From: an uncultured Chloroflexota bacterium
GTDB taxonomy: Bacteria > Chloroflexota > Limnocylindria > Limnocylindrales > CSP1-4
DNA length: 25,882 bases
Assembly: GCA_903928275.1 (NCBI GenBank)
Contig: CAIYQJ010000304.1
Coordinates: forward strand, 1 to 25,882
Reading direction: 5' to 3'
Shown here: piece after piece, positions 23,362 to 25,882 of the stretch
Position numbering within the stretch: the first letter of the stretch is position 1
Layout of the letters: the number at the start of each line of letters is the position of its first letter
Notes under the pieces: model-generated
Told to the model about the DNA's origin: nothing
Database searches by the model: none
The model's input: the letters and a program-made list of their open reading frames with translations, nothing else
Position numbers and translations under genes: made by a program

Positions 23362-24270
23362 ATGCCGACACTCGTCTGGGTCAACGATCGTCTGGTCCGC
23401 GCGGACGCCCCGCAGATCCTCGTCGCCGATCGCGGGTTCATGCTCGGCGACGCCATCTTCGAGACGCTGCGCGCTCGCCGTGGGGTGGTCATCGAGCTCG
23501 ACGAGCATCTCGAGCGGCTGCGCGAGAGCGCCGTCCCGCTTGGCATCCCGCTGCCGGCCGACGACGCCCCGCTGGTCACCGCGATCCGCGCGCTCCTCTC
23601 GGCCGAGGGGCTCGCGGGCGACGGCTCGGACGGGCGGCCACCCGGCGACGCGGCGCTCCGGGTCACCGTGAGCCGTGGCGCGTTCGCCGCGCGCGGTCTC
23701 GCGCCGCGCGGCGAGTCGGGCGGACCCACGGTGATCGTCCAGGCGTGGCCGCACACGCCGCCGACGGCCGACTCGCTCCAGCCGGGACTCACGCTCGTGA
23801 CGAGCTCGGTGCGCCGCGATCCGGGCTCGCCGCTCGCCGGCGTGAAGTCCACGTCGCGCGCCGAGAACGTCTACGCGCGGCTCGAGGCCGAGCGAGCCGG
23901 CGCGGACGACGCGATCCTCCTCACGTCCGCGGGCGACGTGTGCGAGGCGACGAGCGCGAACGTCTTCATCGTCCGCGGCGAGCGCGTGGTGACGCCGCCG
24001 CTGGCGGCCGGTTGCCTTGCCGGGACCACGCGCGCCTGGCTGCTCGCGCACGCCGCCAGCCACGGGCTCGTCGCCGACGAGGCCGTGGTCACGCCCGGCG
24101 CGCTGGCAGCGGCGGACGAGGTCTTCCTCACGAGCAGCGTGGCGGGCGTGATCCCCGCGGTCCGGATCGACGGTGCCGCGATCGGACGGGGCGCCCCGGG
24201 GCCGTTCACCGAGCTGCTGCGCCAGTCGCGCGAGAGCTGGATCGACCGGGTCTCCCTCGGCCGGGCATGA
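23362..24270 (+). CDS. Class IV PLP-dependent aminotransferase
   Basis: Fold-type IV PLP enzyme of 302 residues, related to branched-chain and D-amino-acid aminotransferases and aminodeoxychorismate lyase (PabC). Landmarks are FMLGDAIFETLRA (26-38), the Schiff-base Lys162 in LAGVKSTSRAENVYARLEA, Glu195 in CEATSANVFI, and the C-terminal EVFLTSSVAGVIPAVRIDG. Substrate choice among these activities cannot be settled from sequence. An insert of about ten Gly/Asp/Pro residues (about 86-96) looks lineage-specific. Transcription is probably leaderless from the TAGGCT element. The next gene overlaps its stop by 4 bp (ATGA). Confidence 0.92.
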   Translation: MPTLVWVNDRLVRADAPQILVADRGFMLGDAIFETLRARRGVVIELDEHLERLRESAVPLGIPLPADDAPLVTAIRALLSAEGLAGDGSDGRPPGDAALRVTVSRGAFAARGLAPRGESGGPTVIVQAWPHTPPTADSLQPGLTLVTSSVRRDPGSPLAGVKSTSRAENVYARLEAERAGADDAILLTSAGDVCEATSANVFIVRGERVVTPPLAAGCLAGTTRAWLLAHAASHGLVADEAVVTPGALAAADEVFLTSSVAGVIPAVRIDGAAIGRGAPGPFTELLRQSRESWIDRVSLGRA

Positions 24271-24776
24271 CGCGAGACGAGCTCATCGCGGCGAACCGGG
24301 CGCTCGTCGACGAGGGCGAGGCGCTGGCGGCTCGACCGTCACTCAGCGTGCTCCGCGACTGGCTCGCGCGGTCCGACACGCTCCTCGCTGCGGCCTGGGG
24401 GACCATGGACCGCTACCACCTGGCGTGGCTGCTCGTGGGGAAGCCACCGGAGGTCGTCCGGGGCCGACCGATGAAGCGCGACGAGGAGGCGGCGTACGTC
24501 CGCGACGTCGCATCGCAGAAGACGGCCGCGCTCCGGATGAGCCTCGACGCCGTCGAGCGCCAGCGGATGCCGTTCGTCGGTGAGGACGGTGGCATCGCGC
24601 CGGCCGCCACCGAAGGCGCCATGCCCGCCGAACGGCGCGGCAGCGGGATCGAGGCCGACCTGCCGCCGGGAGCCGACGACCTCGCGGCACGGATCCGCCG
24701 GGCGCGGGAGGAAGCCCTGGCGCACGACGGGCACCCACAGCGGCGCGCACCCCGCCCGGAGCGGATGCAGCGCTGA
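24267..24776 (+). CDS. Protein of unknown function coupled to the aminotransferase
   Basis: Soluble, helix-rich protein of 169 residues starting MTRDELIAANRALVDEGE. The central part (YHLAWLLVGKPPEVVRGRPM, then a basic/acidic helix) contains no catalytic signature; the C-terminus is basic and probably disordered. Its ATG overlaps the aminotransferase stop (ATGA), so the two are translated from one mRNA and may share a pathway. No family is recognised. It faces a convergent GNAT gene across 60 bp. Confidence 0.72.
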   Translation: MTRDELIAANRALVDEGEALAARPSLSVLRDWLARSDTLLAAAWGTMDRYHLAWLLVGKPPEVVRGRPMKRDEEAAYVRDVASQKTAALRMSLDAVERQRMPFVGEDGGIAPAATEGAMPAERRGSGIEADLPPGADDLAARIRRAREEALAHDGHPQRRAPRPERMQR

Positions 24777-24780
24777 CCGC

Positions 24781-24806
24781 CCGGGGTGCCGCGAGGGACG
24801 CCCCGG
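24781..24806. terminator. Possible hairpin between convergent genes
   Basis: CCGGGG (24781-24786) can pair with CCCCGG (24801-24806) in the 60-bp gap after the gene ending at 24776. A related GC-rich direct repeat follows at once. There is no T tract, so the call is weak. Confidence 0.3.
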
Positions 24807-24836
24807 CGTGCCGCGCGCGACGTCCCGGGGCTGGCG

Positions 24837-25373
24837 TCAGCCGGCCGGCTCGATCCGACGCGTGAAGAGGGCCCGGTCCACGCCGTCGGCGTCGTAGTCG
24901 GCGAACGCCGGGACGCCCCAGAGGGGCGTCGCTCCGGCCAGCTCGGGCTCGAAGCCGAGCGAACGATAGAACAGGACGGCGACACGCTCGTCCGGCGGAA
25001 CCGCGACGATCGCCCGCGTCGCTCCCCGCTGCGCCATCCCGGCGAGCCAGGTCCGGTGGACGGCGGAGCCGATCCCGCGGCGTCGCAGGTTCGGGTCCAC
25101 GGCGGCGAGGTGGACCACGGCTTCCTTCGGGCGATCCGGGCTCGCGAAGCCGAGGAGGATCGCGGCGATCCGCCCCTCCGCAGTCTCGGCCACCCACGAC
25201 GTGGACGCGAAGTGCACGAACCACATCCGTCCGAAGAGCGGCCGCATCCGCCGGCCTCCGAACCAGCGCTCGATGTCGTCCACGAGCGCGCGATGATCCG
25301 CCTCGGTCGGGTGGCGGTACACCGGGAGCGGCGGTCCGCGGTGCGCGCCGCCGACCCCGACCGTGCCGCTCAC
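24837..25373 (-). CDS. GNAT N-acetyltransferase
   Basis: Cytoplasmic GNAT of 178 residues. The acetyl-CoA-binding strand-loop-helix is VVHLAAVDPNLRRRGIGSAV with the loop RRRGIG, followed by FYRSLGFEPE, the usual late helix motif. Substrate unknown. The GTG at 25373 overlaps the stop of the preceding small membrane protein gene (GTGA), which sets the start; an N-terminal extension upstream would lie entirely antiparallel to no conserved domain. The coupling with a membrane protein is the only context clue. Confidence 0.88.
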   Translation of the reverse strand: MSGTVGVGGAHRGPPLPVYRHPTEADHRALVDDIERWFGGRRMRPLFGRMWFVHFASTSWVAETAEGRIAAILLGFASPDRPKEAVVHLAAVDPNLRRRGIGSAVHRTWLAGMAQRGATRAIVAVPPDERVAVLFYRSLGFEPELAGATPLWGVPAFADYDADGVDRALFTRRIEPAG

Positions 25374-25768
25374 CTGGCGCCGAGTGCCGCGCCGAGCGCG
25401 GCGAACACGATCTGGGCCGGCAGGAGGACGCCATAGACCTCCGCGAGGAAGTCGAAGGGGCCGAGCGCGCCGCCCTCCACGCGGGACCAGCCCCACGTCG
25501 CGACCCACGCCAGGGCGCACGCCGCCAGCGCGAGACCGACGGCGGCCGCGACACGCCTCCCGGCCGACGAGTCGTCACCGGCGGGACGGACCGCGAGCCC
25601 CACGATCCACCCGAGCGCCGTGGAAACGATGAGGAGCCCCGAAGTGACGCCGAGCGGTCCCGCGAGGAAGAAGAGGACGCTCGCGCCCACGGCGGCAGCG
25701 AGGATCGCGGGCACCAGCGCGCGAGCGCGGTGGATCCCCGACCGTGTCGGTGCGGCAGGTCCGGTCAC
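25370..25768 (-). CDS. Small four-helix membrane protein, function unknown; 5' end lies in a tandem repeat
   Basis: Predicted membrane protein of 132 residues from the GTG at 25768, with about four hydrophobic helices (roughly 15-33, 37-52, 64-82 and 105-128) and no recognised family. The GTG lies 6 nt after a TACCAT -10-like element, so translation may be leaderless. The same promoter and GTG recur 60 bp upstream. The reading frame stays open through the repeat, so the true N-terminus could instead contain 20-residue repeats (TGPAAPTRSGTAAGRYHARV) and extend past the window edge. The GNAT gene is translationally coupled downstream. Confidence 0.75.
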   Translation of the reverse strand: MTGPAAPTRSGIHRARALVPAILAAAVGASVLFFLAGPLGVTSGLLIVSTALGWIVGLAVRPAGDDSSAGRRVAAAVGLALAACALAWVATWGWSRVEGGALGPFDFLAEVYGVLLPAQIVFAALGAALGAR

Positions 25769-25882
25769 CCTCGCATGGTACCGACCGGCGGCCGTCCCCG
25801 ACCGTGTCGGTGCGGCAGGTCCGGTCACCCTCGCATGGTACCGACCGGCGGCCGTCCCCGACCGTGTCGGTGCGGCAGGTCC
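25741..25882. repeat. Perfect 60-bp tandem repeat carrying promoter and start codon
   Basis: 25741-25800 and 25801-25860 are identical, and 25861-25882 repeats the first 22 bases, so the array continues beyond the window. Each unit holds, on the minus strand, TACCAT, a 6-nt gap and GTG followed by ACC. The 60-bp length keeps the reading frame. Confidence 0.95.
25775..25780 (-). promoter_or_regulatory. -10 element inside the 60-bp repeat (duplicated at 25835-25840)
   Basis: TACCAT on the minus strand ends 6 nt before the GTG at 25768, the same geometry as at three other genes in the window. An identical copy precedes the GTG at 25828. Confidence 0.45.

Noticed and set aside
22026..24776. A very long open frame on the plus strand (over 900 codons)
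   Set aside because: Most of it runs antisense to the serine hydrolase and across the aminotransferase. In GC-rich DNA such frames stay open by codon bias. Only its last 170 codons have independent support (ATGA coupling).

Overview
The window is very GC-rich and densely packed, with 26 protein-coding genes on both strands, frequent GTG start codons and many 4-bp stop/start overlaps (GTGA or ATGA). No rRNA, tRNA, phage, transposase or CRISPR is visible. GC content, start-codon use, several leaderless-looking promoters and the gene families present (VKOR/DsbA pair, S41 peptidase, lysine 2,3-aminomutase, MMPL protein) fit a chromosomal region of a high-GC Chloroflexota-like bacterium (for example the Limnocylindria lineage). 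An actinobacterium cannot be excluded. This placement is an inference from style, not from a marker gene.

Left part (1-3408, minus strand): a metal-uptake operon reading fur-family regulator, zinc-type substrate-binding lipoprotein, ABC ATPase, ABC permease. It ends in a 35-bp tandem repeat that duplicates the permease stop codon and a small hairpin. Next, on the plus strand (3591-6271), come a membrane-anchored DsbA-like oxidoreductase, its VKOR-type partner and a histidine-bearing polytopic membrane protein, which together look like an extracytoplasmic disulfide/redox module. On the minus strand, 6319-10215 holds a CrtC/AttH-like lipoprotein coupled to an MMPL transporter, preceded by a 60-residue OsmC C-terminal-half-like ORF.

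Middle (10359-17572): a small membrane protein; a coupled GNAT/nucleotidyltransferase pair; a lysine 2,3-aminomutase gene (kamA) with repeat-rich flanks on both sides; two tandem paralogous helical proteins of unknown function; and an aldehyde dehydrogenase.

Right part (17648-25882): an S41 C-terminal processing peptidase whose general-base lysine position is threonine; a small unknown protein; a three-gene beta-lactamase-fold hydrolase / DmpA-type peptidase / double-GNAT operon; a class IV aminotransferase coupled to an unknown gene; and a GNAT gene coupled to a small membrane protein. The 5' end of that last gene is a perfect 60-bp tandem repeat carrying promoter and start codon, and it runs off the window edge.

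No clearly new multi-gene system is evident. The most unusual signals are structural: tandem repeats that duplicate gene ends (both window edges), similar 50-bp-period repeats on both sides of kamA, a set of -10 elements lying 6-7 nt from start codons, a half-size OsmC gene with a near-ideal ribosome binding site, and the altered S41 active site.
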